Below, piece by piece: positions 53,924 through 63,134 of a stretch of DNA of 64,000 bases. The DNA comes from Nitrosopumilaceae archaeon (lineage in GTDB: Archaea; Thermoproteota; Nitrososphaeria; Nitrososphaerales; Nitrosopumilaceae). How positions within the stretch are numbered: the first letter of the stretch is position 1; the number at the start of each line of letters is the position of its first letter. The translations under genes were made by a program, and so were the position numbers. The stretch covers positions 381,185-445,184 of the forward strand of contig DASQHX010000009.1 in assembly GCA_035631875.1 (NCBI GenBank), written 5' to 3'. The notes beneath the pieces are model-generated. The model saw only the letters and a program-made list of their open reading frames with translations. It ran no database searches and was not told where the DNA came from.

Positions 53924-55282
53924 TTAGCTTGGTTCCGGATGTATTGTAATCACTGCATTTTTAATTTGGTTTTTTATTTTATATTCAATTTCAGATACAA
54001 TATCATGCACTCTTTCAACTGATAGATTTCCATCAAATGAGCAATCTATGTCTATTTTGAAAATGTCTTGAAGCTGGAATGTTATGACTCTGCCAATTTT
54101 TTTTACTGATGGATATTCCTTTATGGTTTTTGTAATCTGTTCCTCGATTGACAAGTCCTCCACAGGTAAACTCTTTGGTATTGAGACAAATGGTTCAAGA
54201 TGAATTGTGATGTGATTAATGTTAGGAACTGCATTTCGGATCTGAGCTTCTATCTCATCTGAAATTTTATGAGCTTCCTCAAGATGCATATCTCTATCTA
54301 CCATGACATGCAAGCTTATGAAGAGACCATCACTTGAAGTTGTAGAATTTACATTGTGTATTCCTTCAACTCCCTTTACTACGGACGCAACATGGTTTAC
54401 CTTGTAATCAATAGGTACATCTTTCCATGTTGGTTCAAAATGAACTGTAACACTGGAATTTGCAATAGAACTTTTGATGTTTTTTTCTACATCACTACTG
54501 ATCTTGTGAGCTTCTTCAAAACTTGCTGCACCACTCAAAGATATTTTTATCTCAGCAAAAATCTCACTACCTGATCTGCGCATTTGAACTGAATCAGTAT
54601 TCATCACACCTTCTGTTTTGTTTACAATATCTTGTACTTGTTTTACCATGCCTGCAGGAATGGCATCAGTTAACTCTAGAGCGTTTTTGTGAATCAGCTT
54701 TATACTAAGAATAGCAAGAAACACTCCCAAAATTAATGCCGCAATAAAATCTCCTTGGTAATAACCAATTGTGACCAACAAAATTCCAACTAGCGCTACT
54801 GATGTAGCGCTCATGTCCATAAATGCATGATACAAGTCGACTCGCAAAGTAGAACCCTCTATTTTTTTCAGTGCCCTTCTAAGAATTCCAATTCTAAATA
54901 TATCAGAACAAAGTGTGTATACGGCTGCTCCAATTGCCATTATCCCTGGAACAACGGTGGGAGGCGGACCTTGCATCCTTGAAATAGACTCGTAAATGAA
55001 AAAGGCTGCTATTACAAGAATGATAATACCGCCAACAAAACTGCCCATTGTCTCAATCTTGCCATGACCATACGTGTGCTCACGATCGGGAGGTTTTGTA
55101 GCCCATCTTGCCGCAACAAGCAAAATGGCAGTAACGATAGAATCTAAAACAGCATGAATACTATCTGTGATTAGAGCAAGACTGTTTGAAAATACTCCTA
55201 TTGTAAGCTCTACCACAAACGCAGAAATTATTATAGCTAGTGAGATCCTGAGTGTATTTGTTTTAAGATTTTGCAAACTCAT
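53924..55282 (-). CDS. Cation diffusion facilitator transporter with repeated C-terminal domains
   Basis: The 452-residue protein has six membrane helices. Metal-site residues lie in DSIHAVLDS and DLYHAFMDM. Three cytoplasmic dimerisation domains follow, each with a VHDIxSxIExxIK-like helix and an H-E-P motif (VHFEP, IHLEP, IHPEP). Most CDFs have one or two such domains; three is longer than usual. It exports Zn, Fe or Mn ions. Its start overlaps the kinase stop by 4 bases. Confidence 0.9.
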   Translation of the reverse strand: MSLQNLKTNTLRISLAIIISAFVVELTIGVFSNSLALITDSIHAVLDSIVTAILLVAARWATKPPDREHTYGHGKIETMGSFVGGIIILVIAAFFIYESISRMQGPPPTVVPGIMAIGAAVYTLCSDIFRIGILRRALKKIEGSTLRVDLYHAFMDMSATSVALVGILLVTIGYYQGDFIAALILGVFLAILSIKLIHKNALELTDAIPAGMVKQVQDIVNKTEGVMNTDSVQMRRSGSEIFAEIKISLSGAASFEEAHKISSDVEKNIKSSIANSSVTVHFEPTWKDVPIDYKVNHVASVVKGVEGIHNVNSTTSSDGLFISLHVMVDRDMHLEEAHKISDEIEAQIRNAVPNINHITIHLEPFVSIPKSLPVEDLSIEEQITKTIKEYPSVKKIGRVITFQLQDIFKIDIDCSFDGNLSVERVHDIVSEIEYKIKNQIKNAVITIHPEPS

Positions 55283-56043
55283 TTTTTCAGTCCCAATACT
55301 TGTAACACATCTTCAAAGTTTTCACGTGACTGATCATTTTTGTATTTTTTTAGTGAAGCAATCAGTTTTTTTCTATTAGGAACTTTGATTATTTTTTTTA
55401 CCATATTTGCAATACCAGAGCCAATGAATATGCTTTGGGTTGCTGATGTTACATTTGATGTTCTTCTATTCACACTAGCACTTTCAAAATCAATTATGCA
55501 AATTTTCTTGCCAACTATAACATGTTTGTGAATATGGCTTAGCTCACCATGATCAAGACAGATTTTATCCAAACTATAACAATCCTCAAGCACCTTTAGT
55601 ATAGTAGATCTAAGTTTTGCGGCACTACCTTTACCCTTTAGATCCCGAATCCAATCAATTATTTTTTTGCCTTCAAGATACTCCATTATTATGAAATTTT
55701 TGCTACTATCTATCAGCTTTGGACCAACATCTACTTCGTTTGCCAGGCTTAGAAGCTTTGCTTCACTTTTCATTTCAGGTCTACTAGCATCCATTCTGCG
55801 AATCTTCAAGGCCACTATTTTTTTTCTTTGATTTGATAAGACCACAACACCAACGTAGCCCTTGCCAAGAACAGGTATGTTGTTAAGTGTAGTTGTACCA
55901 GTAAATGAGACTCCTTTAATTCCAAGTTTTTTGAGCTCTGTGGTTCGTTTTGAGAGCTCGCCTCTTGTTGCCTTTGGATAGCCTAGAATTGAAGAATATG
56001 GTTCTATGGCAAGCTTGCTAAGGGGAACTAAAGAAGAATCCAT
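55279..56043 (-). CDS. Atypical archaeal protein kinase (COG2112-like)
   Basis: The 254-residue protein has a kinase-like lobe: GKGYVGVVV (glycine loop), ALKIRR (lysine), FIIMEYLEGKKI (hinge), LDHGELSHIHKHVIV in place of the HRD loop and CIIDFESAS in place of DFG. This matches the predicted archaeal Ser/Thr kinases of COG2112. It overlaps the CCA-adding enzyme by 26 bases and the transporter by 4 bases, so it is in one operon. The substrate is unknown. Confidence 0.8.
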   Translation of the reverse strand: MDSSLVPLSKLAIEPYSSILGYPKATRGELSKRTTELKKLGIKGVSFTGTTTLNNIPVLGKGYVGVVVLSNQRKKIVALKIRRMDASRPEMKSEAKLLSLANEVDVGPKLIDSSKNFIIMEYLEGKKIIDWIRDLKGKGSAAKLRSTILKVLEDCYSLDKICLDHGELSHIHKHVIVGKKICIIDFESASVNRRTSNVTSATQSIFIGSGIANMVKKIIKVPNRKKLIASLKKYKNDQSRENFEDVLQVLGLKK

Positions 56044-57346
56044 CTGTAGTGGTAAGCTCTGTCAGAGCCTTTTTAATGGATTTGCTTGCAGTTTGTTTTC
56101 CATCAAATATCCTAAATCCTCGTTTGATATCAAATACCAAACCACTTGGAATGCCAGATGTTGAAAGATTTTTTTTCAAAAGATTGTTCAAAAATAATTT
56201 GGCATCATGGAATGGTCTGTCTTGTAATGATAAAATTTTTCCAGATTCATTAATCCACAATAATTTGTTTTTCTGATTTTTTGCAATAAAACTTTCTGAT
56301 TCTTTTCTTCTTAAAACTTCGGGACCATTTTTTATCATGAACTTTTCAATTTTTGGCAAACGCAATAAGAAAATCATTGCAGCTTCTGATTTTTCATCTG
56401 TGACAGAAGACTTGCGCAATACATCAAAACCTGCAAGCTCAAGCTGACCTGAAATGGCAGTTGTTGCTCGCTTTACCTGACCCCAAATTATATCAGGGCT
56501 GCGAGGTTTGTAGTTGAATTTAACAATTATTGTACTGTCAAGATTTTTTCTGTTTGGATGTAGTGGTTTTAGTTTGAAAAATAACAGTGATGGTTTTTTC
56601 AAAAATGATCGCGCAGATAGAACAAACTTGCCTACACTCTCTGCTGAAATTGCGGTTCCAAGGTTTCTGTTGCTGTCTATTGGATCTATTATTACAAGTG
56701 GTGTTTCAAATCTCTTAGTTGGGTTTCCTATGATTTGGTTCTGTACAAAATTTGAGGCAGCTTCCAACACTCCAAGAAAACTTCCATAGTGTAATACGAG
56801 AACCTCAGCTACATAGCCGCCAAAGCCTTCTTTGGCTATCTCTGCACCATAAATGTCCATGGCAGTTAGGAATTTTTTCAACAATCTTACCTCGTCTTTT
56901 TTTTCCTGGTCAAGTGATTGTAGTATGAATTTTGTGTGAAAAGAGGACCTGTCTGCAGCACTCTTCCACTGTCCTGCTTGTACGTCATAACAGGGTACCA
57001 CATTTACTAGGGTGCCTTTAACAGATGCTTCTACATATGGATGATCTGAATACCTCACGTATGGTTTGAATTTTTTTAGAGCATCAAAACCAATTTTTTT
57101 TCCAATTGACTCGAAAGTTTTTTCATCAGTATCATTTTTTAGTTTTACAAAAATGTCCAAATCAACTTCACCTTGAAGCCAAGTTCCCTTCGCATACGAA
57201 CCTCCAATCTCTACTCCTACAACATTGGGAAATTTGGTAGCTTGTTCTTTTACTAATTGTAGTGAATATTCTGCTAGTTCTTTCATTTTTTCTTGTTCTT
57301 TTGCAGTAGGTATGGTGAATTTTTTTACCTGATCTAAAACTTTCAT
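56018..57346 (-). CDS. cca: CCA tRNA nucleotidyltransferase (class I)
   Basis: The 442-residue enzyme adds CCA to tRNA 3' ends. It has the nucleotidyltransferase motif GGSYAKGTWLQGEVDLDIFV with the catalytic DxD, and the archaeal class I layout. It is needed because the three tRNA genes here encode no CCA. Its start overlaps the ThpR stop by 4 bases (ATGA). Confidence 0.95.
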   Translation of the reverse strand: MKVLDQVKKFTIPTAKEQEKMKELAEYSLQLVKEQATKFPNVVGVEIGGSYAKGTWLQGEVDLDIFVKLKNDTDEKTFESIGKKIGFDALKKFKPYVRYSDHPYVEASVKGTLVNVVPCYDVQAGQWKSAADRSSFHTKFILQSLDQEKKDEVRLLKKFLTAMDIYGAEIAKEGFGGYVAEVLVLHYGSFLGVLEAASNFVQNQIIGNPTKRFETPLVIIDPIDSNRNLGTAISAESVGKFVLSARSFLKKPSLLFFKLKPLHPNRKNLDSTIIVKFNYKPRSPDIIWGQVKRATTAISGQLELAGFDVLRKSSVTDEKSEAAMIFLLRLPKIEKFMIKNGPEVLRRKESESFIAKNQKNKLLWINESGKILSLQDRPFHDAKLFLNNLLKKNLSTSGIPSGLVFDIKRGFRIFDGKQTASKSIKKALTELTTTDGFFFSSP

Positions 57347-57882
57347 TTTGCTTTTACCACCTGTAAATCAGTGTATATAGGTCCGTTAGGAGTTAAGATA
57401 CTTTTCTTAAATTTTAGCTCAGTAATGGTATCATGGCCTAGCTGAATTGTCTTTAATTTGTCCAATTCCTTGGAAATATCACCAATATTGTTTTTGATTC
57501 TAAAGATGGTCAGATGTGGCTTGAATGGTTTGTCACTTTTGAATCCTAGTGGAGCAAGTTTTTCTTCTACTTGTTTTGCAAGCTTGACAAGATTTTGTGC
57601 TGCAGTCTCATCTACACCTATCCATAAGACACGTGGAAATCTAGGATTTGGAAATGCGCCAACTCCACTAAAGATTATCTGAATTGGGCTAAATGTAATT
57701 GACTTTAATGATTCTATTATCTTTGGAGCAATCTCGTCTGCTATCTCACCTAAGAAAAGTAACGTAAAATGCATGTTTTCTTTGCTTACCGGTTTTGCTT
57801 TGATCTTTAGATCTGATTGAAGTTTTGCAATATGGTCTAGTACATCATTATTTTGAATCTCTACAGCTACAAAAGTTCGCAT
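57343..57882 (-). CDS. thpR: RNA 2',3'-cyclic phosphodiesterase (2'-5' RNA ligase family)
   Basis: The 179-residue protein of the two-histidine family has HFTLLFLGE and HLTIFRIK, the two catalytic HxTx motifs. It opens 2',3'-cyclic phosphates at RNA ends. The ATG at 57882 is used; the codon before is GTG. It shares a 4-base overlap with cca, making an RNA-end-processing operon. Confidence 0.92.
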   Translation of the reverse strand: MRTFVAVEIQNNDVLDHIAKLQSDLKIKAKPVSKENMHFTLLFLGEIADEIAPKIIESLKSITFSPIQIIFSGVGAFPNPRFPRVLWIGVDETAAQNLVKLAKQVEEKLAPLGFKSDKPFKPHLTIFRIKNNIGDISKELDKLKTIQLGHDTITELKFKKSILTPNGPIYTDLQVVKAK

Positions 57883-57954
57883 CACAAGTTTTTTGGTAAT
57901 CTGTTTATAATGATTTCCGGTAGCTTCATAGACTGGAAATTCTCAGCTAGCTAT

Positions 57955-58503
57955 GTGACAAAGCTCATTGTCTGTCTTACCGGAATGCCAGGAGCTGGTA
58001 AATCTACAATAGCTGATGCTCTAAAATCAAAAGGCTTTGATAAGATAACCATGGGTGACGCTGTTAGAGCAGAAGCTACTAGAAGAAAGATTGATCCTAC
58101 TGGAGAAAATTTGGGCAAGCTGATGCTTGAGATTAGAGAAAAAAATGGTCCCGGCGCTGTTGCAGAATTGATAAAAGATCAAATTGTAAACTCAAAATCC
58201 GACGTTATTCTAATTGATGGAGTACGTTCCATTCCAGAAGTTGAGGTATTAAAAAAATTTGGGACAGTAAAGATTCTTGCAATTCACGCATCTGGAGATA
58301 CTAGATTTGGATTTTTAACTAATCGAAAAAGATCAGACGATCCAGAAAATCGTGGCGAATTTGTCAAGCGAGATTCTAGAGAAATAGGAGTTGGGATGAG
58401 TGAATCAATCGCACTTGCAGATGAAACCCTATCCAACAACAATCTCACAATTCCGCAACTAATTGATTCTGCCTGTAATATCATAAAAGGTTGGATAAAG
58501 TGA
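57955..58503 (+). CDS. UPF0200-family P-loop kinase-like protein
   Basis: The 182-residue protein has Walker A CLTGMPGAGKST, a KITMGDAVRAEA segment, and VILIDGVRSIPEVEVL, typical of the UPF0200 archaeal nucleotide-kinase-like family. The substrate is not assigned. I use the GTG at 57955, which places the P-loop near the N-terminus; an ATG at 57910 is possible. It overlaps the next gene by 4 bases (GTGA). Confidence 0.85.
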   Translation: MTKLIVCLTGMPGAGKSTIADALKSKGFDKITMGDAVRAEATRRKIDPTGENLGKLMLEIREKNGPGAVAELIKDQIVNSKSDVILIDGVRSIPEVEVLKKFGTVKILAIHASGDTRFGFLTNRKRSDDPENRGEFVKRDSREIGVGMSESIALADETLSNNNLTIPQLIDSACNIIKGWIK

Positions 58504-58904
58504 AAATTCCCGATGTCTCCTGCAAGATAGAAGCATATGCAGCTGTAAACCCTTCCGAAGATCCAGAAAAAGTTCGACTAGCAGTATCACATGTACTTTT
58601 GGATGCAAATTACAAGTACGAAGATGGTAGCATCAAAGCCACTTCAAAGGATCTTCAGTCTCTTGCTAAAATTTATGACATTATTAGATCCCGTAGAGTT
58701 ACAAGAACATACAGACGACAGATGCGATTTCATACACATGATACAACCACATGGTTTTATCTAAACAAGCAAGCTGCATTTGTTGATGTGATAGCAATCT
58801 GCGAAGAAGCAGAAGAATCTCCTATGGGACCAATCAAAATAATACTACACTCTGAAGATATTTCCAAAGTAATAGACTGGCTAGTTCCTGAATCTACTGA
58901 ATAG
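58500..58904 (+). CDS. UPF0201-family protein
   Basis: The 134-residue product has AAVNPSEDPEKVRLAVSHVL, YDIIRSRRVTRTYRRQM, FYLNKQAAFVDVIAIC and SPMGPIKIIL, the order seen in archaeal UPF0201 proteins, which have an RNA-binding-like fold. It begins with GTG overlapping the preceding stop, so it is translationally coupled to the UPF0200 kinase, a pairing seen in other archaea as I recall. Confidence 0.85.
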   Translation: MKIPDVSCKIEAYAAVNPSEDPEKVRLAVSHVLLDANYKYEDGSIKATSKDLQSLAKIYDIIRSRRVTRTYRRQMRFHTHDTTTWFYLNKQAAFVDVIAICEEAEESPMGPIKIILHSEDISKVIDWLVPESTE

Positions 58905-58915
58905 GGATTTTTAAA

Positions 58916-59119
58916 ATGAGTAACGAAATGCTAGAAAAGGAAAAACAGGCACTTACCCCTGAATCTGGATTTAATCTTATAGGAATAGATCCGTTTGGGT
59001 CTGCAGGAAACACACTCTATCTGATAGAACATTTTGAAAAATATCAGGATGCATTAAATGCAAAAAAACAAAGAGATAATCCCGATGAATATTTGATTTT
59101 GTATCCTGGTGCAGCATGA
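58916..59119 (+). CDS. Small conserved-looking protein
   Basis: The 67-residue protein reads as one helix-strand unit: NLIGIDPFGSAGNTLYLIEH followed by a charged helix (EKYQDALNAKKQRDNP) and YLILYPGAA. It follows the UPF0201 gene by 11 bases. No function is recognised. Confidence 0.65.
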   Translation: MSNEMLEKEKQALTPESGFNLIGIDPFGSAGNTLYLIEHFEKYQDALNAKKQRDNPDEYLILYPGAA

Positions 59120-59343
59120 CATATTCTCACTTGACCTGCGCTTGAACTATCTAATCGTATTTTAAAAAGTGAGGGAACTAAACCAACTAAACAATTCACA
59201 TATGGGTCCAAAATAAAATTGAAACGCTAATCAAATTGACTTCAAAGAAATAAATCAAAATGATGTAAAGTGATTATAATTGCTTACAAAAGAAGATAAT
59301 TGTTTCCAACACTTGAAATAGTTAAGATTAAACTGCTCACTGA

Positions 59344-59607
59344 TTGAGTCTGGGAAATCTTCCATTAGATGCTTCTAAAAGAGTGTTTTTAGCCCCAAGT
59401 TGTCTTAAAGATAATACAGTAGAAAGAATATTACAAGTTCTTGATGGCTACAAAGTGCCAAAAGACAGAATAATTCTGCAAGTAGACATGGACATTCTAA
59501 ACTCAGGTGATTATATTATTCGTTGTTCTGATGGAGTGATGCAGTTGTTTGAAGTACAGCTGACTCTACCATTTGGATTTACAACAAATCTAGTAGGAAA
59601 AATCTAG
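59344..59607 (+). CDS. Possible small protein, doubtful
   Basis: A TTG-initiated frame encodes 87 residues with alternating hydrophobic strands (ERILQVLDGYKVPKDRIILQ, then QLFEVQLTLPFGF). Codon use is plausible, but there is no ATG and no recognised domain. It lies in a sparse A+T-rich stretch where chance frames are more likely. It may be a small alpha/beta protein or a gene remnant. Confidence 0.4.
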   Translation: MSLGNLPLDASKRVFLAPSCLKDNTVERILQVLDGYKVPKDRIILQVDMDILNSGDYIIRCSDGVMQLFEVQLTLPFGFTTNLVGKI

Positions 59608-59748
59608 TATCTATAATCAAACCACAAATTCTTCCAAGAATCAAAAAATTTGATCAAAACTTATTTCAAAAGAATATTAAAAATGTAATTTACATAACCA
59701 TATCAACTTTTAAATAATATTTCCAGAGTTGGAAACTAGTTAAAATAT

Positions 59749-60282
59749 ATGAAAGATGACAAGTCATTTACATTTCGACTACCTTTGGATTTAGCTAAAT
59801 CCCTTGAATCACAGTGTAAGGAGGAACGTACAAGCTTAAACAACAAAATTCAACAAATTCTTAGATTCTACTATGTTTGGCAAAAGCCTATTGGAGGTGC
59901 GTCAATCATGCCTATAAACAAAACTTTTCATCAAAAGACCTTGACAAAGATTTCAGAGAAGGAAGTATCAGAAATTGCCTCTGATGTTATCCCACAAGTT
60001 TTGAAAAATATAATAGCCTTTAGGGGGAGAAGTTTCAATATTGAGAGCCTGTTAGAACAGATCGAGGAATATTTCAAAATCTGTCAGTTTGGTTTCGTAC
60101 ATTCTGTAGAGAATAAAGAACACAAATTTGTGATTGTCCACAACATGGGTAAAAATTACAGCATATATCTTCAATCCTCTTTAAATCCAAGTTTTAATGA
60201 ATTAGGTCATAGGTTAATAGATCTGAATATTACTGATACCACTTGTTCCTTCAAAATAATAAATTCAAATTCTGAAACGTAG
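59749..60282 (+). CDS. Ribbon-helix-helix-type protein with C-terminal domain
   Basis: The 177-residue product starts with SFTFRLPLDLAKSLESQCKE, then NNKIQQILRFYYVW, the strand-helix-helix pattern of Arc/MetJ-type DNA-binding proteins. A C-terminal domain of about 110 residues (from the EKEVSEIASDVIPQVLKN helix) has no family I recognise. A DNA-binding regulator is the likely call. Confidence 0.7.
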   Translation: MKDDKSFTFRLPLDLAKSLESQCKEERTSLNNKIQQILRFYYVWQKPIGGASIMPINKTFHQKTLTKISEKEVSEIASDVIPQVLKNIIAFRGRSFNIESLLEQIEEYFKICQFGFVHSVENKEHKFVIVHNMGKNYSIYLQSSLNPSFNELGHRLIDLNITDTTCSFKIINSNSET

Positions 60283-60376
60283 TGAACAAAATACCTTATG
60301 GTTCTAAAATGGAATCAAAATAGTAACGAGTCTTCATAAGGTCTGAACCTAATGTTATGCATTTTTGATTGTTCAC

Positions 60377-60463
60377 TCACTTTTTTTCTTTAAAAAAATC
60401 AATTATGGTAATGAATATCGTCACAGAGATTATACTAACTAAGAATGTTGTCAATGTTATCAT
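60377..60463 (-). CDS. 28-residue single-helix membrane peptide
   Basis: An ATG frame encodes MITLTTFLVSIISVTIFITI followed by IDFFKEKK: a 22-residue hydrophobic helix ending in a positively charged tail. It is the only supported feature in the 396-base gap 60283-60678, which otherwise shows nothing I can assign. Tiny membrane peptides of this form occur in archaea, but chance is not excluded. Confidence 0.4.
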   Translation of the reverse strand: MITLTTFLVSIISVTIFITIIDFFKEKK

Positions 60464-60678
60464 ATTGTAAGTACTTTACTTCAAGCATCTAATAATCTCG
60501 GATGTTTTATTTTGTTACATAGTTGCTACGTAGATCCTTTTAGTATTCTAAATCATCCGTAATTTTGCATTCAAATCCTATAAGACTAGAACCAAAGACA
60601 GTTTAACTCTGTAGACCTGATAAACACTATAAACACTATTGATAACTGGTAAATACGAAAGGTGTCTTGAGATGAGCC

Positions 60679-62442
60679 ATGGACAGAACAGCAAAAGTTC
60701 TCATAAAAAATTTACGACTAGCATCATTGATGTTTCTGATCTTACCATTATTTGCAATCCACGGAATAGTAGCTGCAGAATCGCAAAGTTCTGATAAACA
60801 TGATGATAATAGCAAGATCAAGCATGTGTTGTTGATCTCTGTGGACGGACTGCACCAATCCGACATTGATTGGTATGTCAGCAACCATCCAAACTCCGTG
60901 CTTGCCAAGCTTGTCAAAGGCGGCGCAGAGTACACCAACGCACACACCGCAGTTCCATCGGACTCGGATCCTGGCGGAAGTGCGTTGATGACAGGCGGCG
61001 ACCCGCGTGCGACAGGCGTCTACTATGACGTCTCATACAACCACGCCACCTATCAGGCGGGCACGACATCGTGCCACGGGCCAACAGGTAGCGACGTTGT
61101 CTACGACTCGCCAGACGACTTTAACGTGACCAGGCTTGACGCAGGTCAGAACATCCCAGGAATCGATTCTAACCCAGCGCTAATAATGAAAATGACGGGC
61201 AACCCGCAGACAGTGCTTGACCCATCTACATTCCCGGTTGACCCGGTTACCTGTAAACCGATCTTTCAGCATTCTTACTTGAAGGTTAACACGATATACG
61301 AGGTTGCAAAGGCTGCCGGTTTGAAGACCGCGTGGTCTGACAAGCATCCTATTTACGAATCGTTCAACGGACCGTCCGGTCATGGGATCGACGATTTGTT
61401 CACACCCGAGATAGACTCAAACGCAGTAGAGCCAAATGGACAGCCGTACCCGGGTGGCCCTGCTTGGAAAGATGACAACGCAGCGACCAAGCAGTACGAC
61501 AGCTACAAGGTGCATGCTATAATCAACGAGATCGACGGCAACGACCACAGCGGCCAGAACAAGGTGGGTGTCCCAGCTATTTTCGGAATGAACTTCCAGG
61601 CAGTATCGACCGCAGAGAAGCTGTTTAAGTCCCCGGCCACTTTGATTGGTCCGGATACGAGCGGCAACTATGCAGAGGGGCCAGCCCTACTAGGTGGCTA
61701 CCTCCCTGGCACAACTACCCCAGGTCCACTGCTATCGATAGCATTTGATTACGTCAACGCACAGCTGGAGCGAATGGTAAACGAGATCAACAATCAGGGC
61801 CTGACCGGCTCAACAGCGATCATTGTGACCGCAAAGCACGGACAGTCGCCGCTGGATCCAAATCTGTTGCATCGAATTAAAGATGGTCCAATAATTGACG
61901 CTATCAATAATGCATGGAATCTGAATATAGGCTGTACATCGAGCTGCATGCCGCTGATAGTCGCTGGAACAGACGATGACCTGTGGCAGAGCTACTTGTC
62001 GGTCAAGACGCAGACAGCCGCAGACTTTGTCGCAAGCTATCTGTGGAATCACAGTGCGCCTGGCAAACTCTATAACGGTACGACCGTGTCGGTGCCCCAC
62101 TCAGGTTTGGCTAAGATTTACGCCGGCAAAGCAGCAGCCGACTTCTTTGGCGTGCCTGTCTCAGACCCGCGCCACCCAGACGTGTTCGCGCAAGCCCAGG
62201 TTGGAACCGTATACACCGGCGGCAGCAAGATTTCTGAGCATGGCGGCAACAACCCCGGAGACCGCGACGTTCCGATAGTAGTATATGCACCTGGAAATGT
62301 GAAGCCCGACTCGAACGACCAATCAGTCGAGACAACGCAAGTCGCGCCGACGATCCTAAAGTTACTCGGGCTGGACCCACACGATCTGCAAGCGGTGGGA
62401 ATCGAGCATACACAGGTGCTGCCCGGACTGCATGGTCACTAA
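60679..62442 (+). CDS. Exported type I phosphodiesterase / nucleotide pyrophosphatase
   Basis: The 587-residue product has a signal peptide (residues 1-33) and a phosphodiesterase core with metal aspartate in LLISVDGLHQSDID, the nucleophile region PSDSDPGGSALMTGGDPRA, TAKHGQSP and a C-terminal SEHGGNNPGDRDVPIVVYAP site. Base composition changes sharply near 60835: the signal-peptide part is A+T-rich like the neighbours, and the rest is rich in GGC, GCG and CGC codons. This points to acquisition of the enzyme domain from a G+C-rich genome. Confidence 0.88.
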   Translation: MDRTAKVLIKNLRLASLMFLILPLFAIHGIVAAESQSSDKHDDNSKIKHVLLISVDGLHQSDIDWYVSNHPNSVLAKLVKGGAEYTNAHTAVPSDSDPGGSALMTGGDPRATGVYYDVSYNHATYQAGTTSCHGPTGSDVVYDSPDDFNVTRLDAGQNIPGIDSNPALIMKMTGNPQTVLDPSTFPVDPVTCKPIFQHSYLKVNTIYEVAKAAGLKTAWSDKHPIYESFNGPSGHGIDDLFTPEIDSNAVEPNGQPYPGGPAWKDDNAATKQYDSYKVHAIINEIDGNDHSGQNKVGVPAIFGMNFQAVSTAEKLFKSPATLIGPDTSGNYAEGPALLGGYLPGTTTPGPLLSIAFDYVNAQLERMVNEINNQGLTGSTAIIVTAKHGQSPLDPNLLHRIKDGPIIDAINNAWNLNIGCTSSCMPLIVAGTDDDLWQSYLSVKTQTAADFVASYLWNHSAPGKLYNGTTVSVPHSGLAKIYAGKAAADFFGVPVSDPRHPDVFAQAQVGTVYTGGSKISEHGGNNPGDRDVPIVVYAPGNVKPDSNDQSVETTQVAPTILKLLGLDPHDLQAVGIEHTQVLPGLHGH

Positions 62443-62595
62443 CCTCCTGTCAGGCCTGGCTGATGAATCATAGAATTCAGAATCTTAATCCAAAATACCA
62501 GTAAGGAAAATTGACTATGGATAAGATGCTAGTTTATGACATTAAACTGTTTTAAAAAAAGAAAAGTAGGAGATTCTGTTTGGGGGGATTGGTAA

Positions 62596-62931
62596 TTATC
62601 TCCTACTTGTTTCAGAAAATATCTTCTGCAACTTTGATTCAAGCTCCTTTTTACCCTCTGACTGTATCAGCATTGATTGCCAGACTTTGGCTGCAGTTTC
62701 AATCATTGCATCAGCAGCTTTGTCAAGTGAGGGACCGAATGAGGCATCCACTCTTTTTTTGAGTCGTTCCACATGTGCCTGATATAGCGCATCGTGGAAT
62801 GCCTTGTGCAATAACTCCATTGATTGTTTTACAGGATCAGCTGCTCCACAACCACAGTCACTGCATTCCGTCTCGGTGCATGAACACGTTGCATCTTCTT
62901 CCATATTGCATGTTCCTGATTTGCATTCCAT
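62596..62931 (-). CDS. Cysteine-rich-headed helical protein
   Basis: The 111-residue product has seven cysteines in its first 28 residues (C3, C8, C16, C18, C23, C26, C28), a metallothionein-like density. A helical domain (PVKQSMELLHKAFHDALYQ ... KVWQSMLIQSEG) follows. It probably binds metal ions or is redox-sensitive. Its promoter holds a TATAGT-C-ACTATA palindrome shared with the pirin promoter. Confidence 0.75.
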   Translation of the reverse strand: MECKSGTCNMEEDATCSCTETECSDCGCGAADPVKQSMELLHKAFHDALYQAHVERLKKRVDASFGPSLDKAADAMIETAAKVWQSMLIQSEGKKELESKLQKIFSETSRR

Positions 62932-62941
62932 ATTACTTTCT

Positions 62942-62954
62942 TATAGTCACTATA
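62942..62954. promoter_or_regulatory. TATAGT-C-ACTATA palindrome in the cysteine-rich gene promoter
   Basis: The 13-bp perfect inverted repeat has its centre (62948) about 21 bases from the centre of a leftward TATA box (62965-62973) and 17 bases from the start codon (62931), so it overlaps the expected transcription start. An almost identical element lies at 63855 in the same relative place. Confidence 0.7.
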
Positions 62955-63134
62955 GAAAGGTAAGTATATAAAATGAAAAGTAACTCTACCGAAAGTAAGT
63001 GAGATTTAGGTAATCTGATATCAGTAAACTCACTTTCATATTTTTATAATTCATGTTACTAATGATCATATGCAAAGTAAAACTCAAAAACCAAAGTTTT
63101 CAATTCTGCACATAATCTACAAAAAAGAAAAATC

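Noticed and set aside
61976..62413. Two open frames of 100 codons each (one per strand) inside the G+C-rich phosphodiesterase
   Set aside because: High G+C removes stop codons, so long chance frames are expected; both are rich in arginine and alanine and lack any domain.
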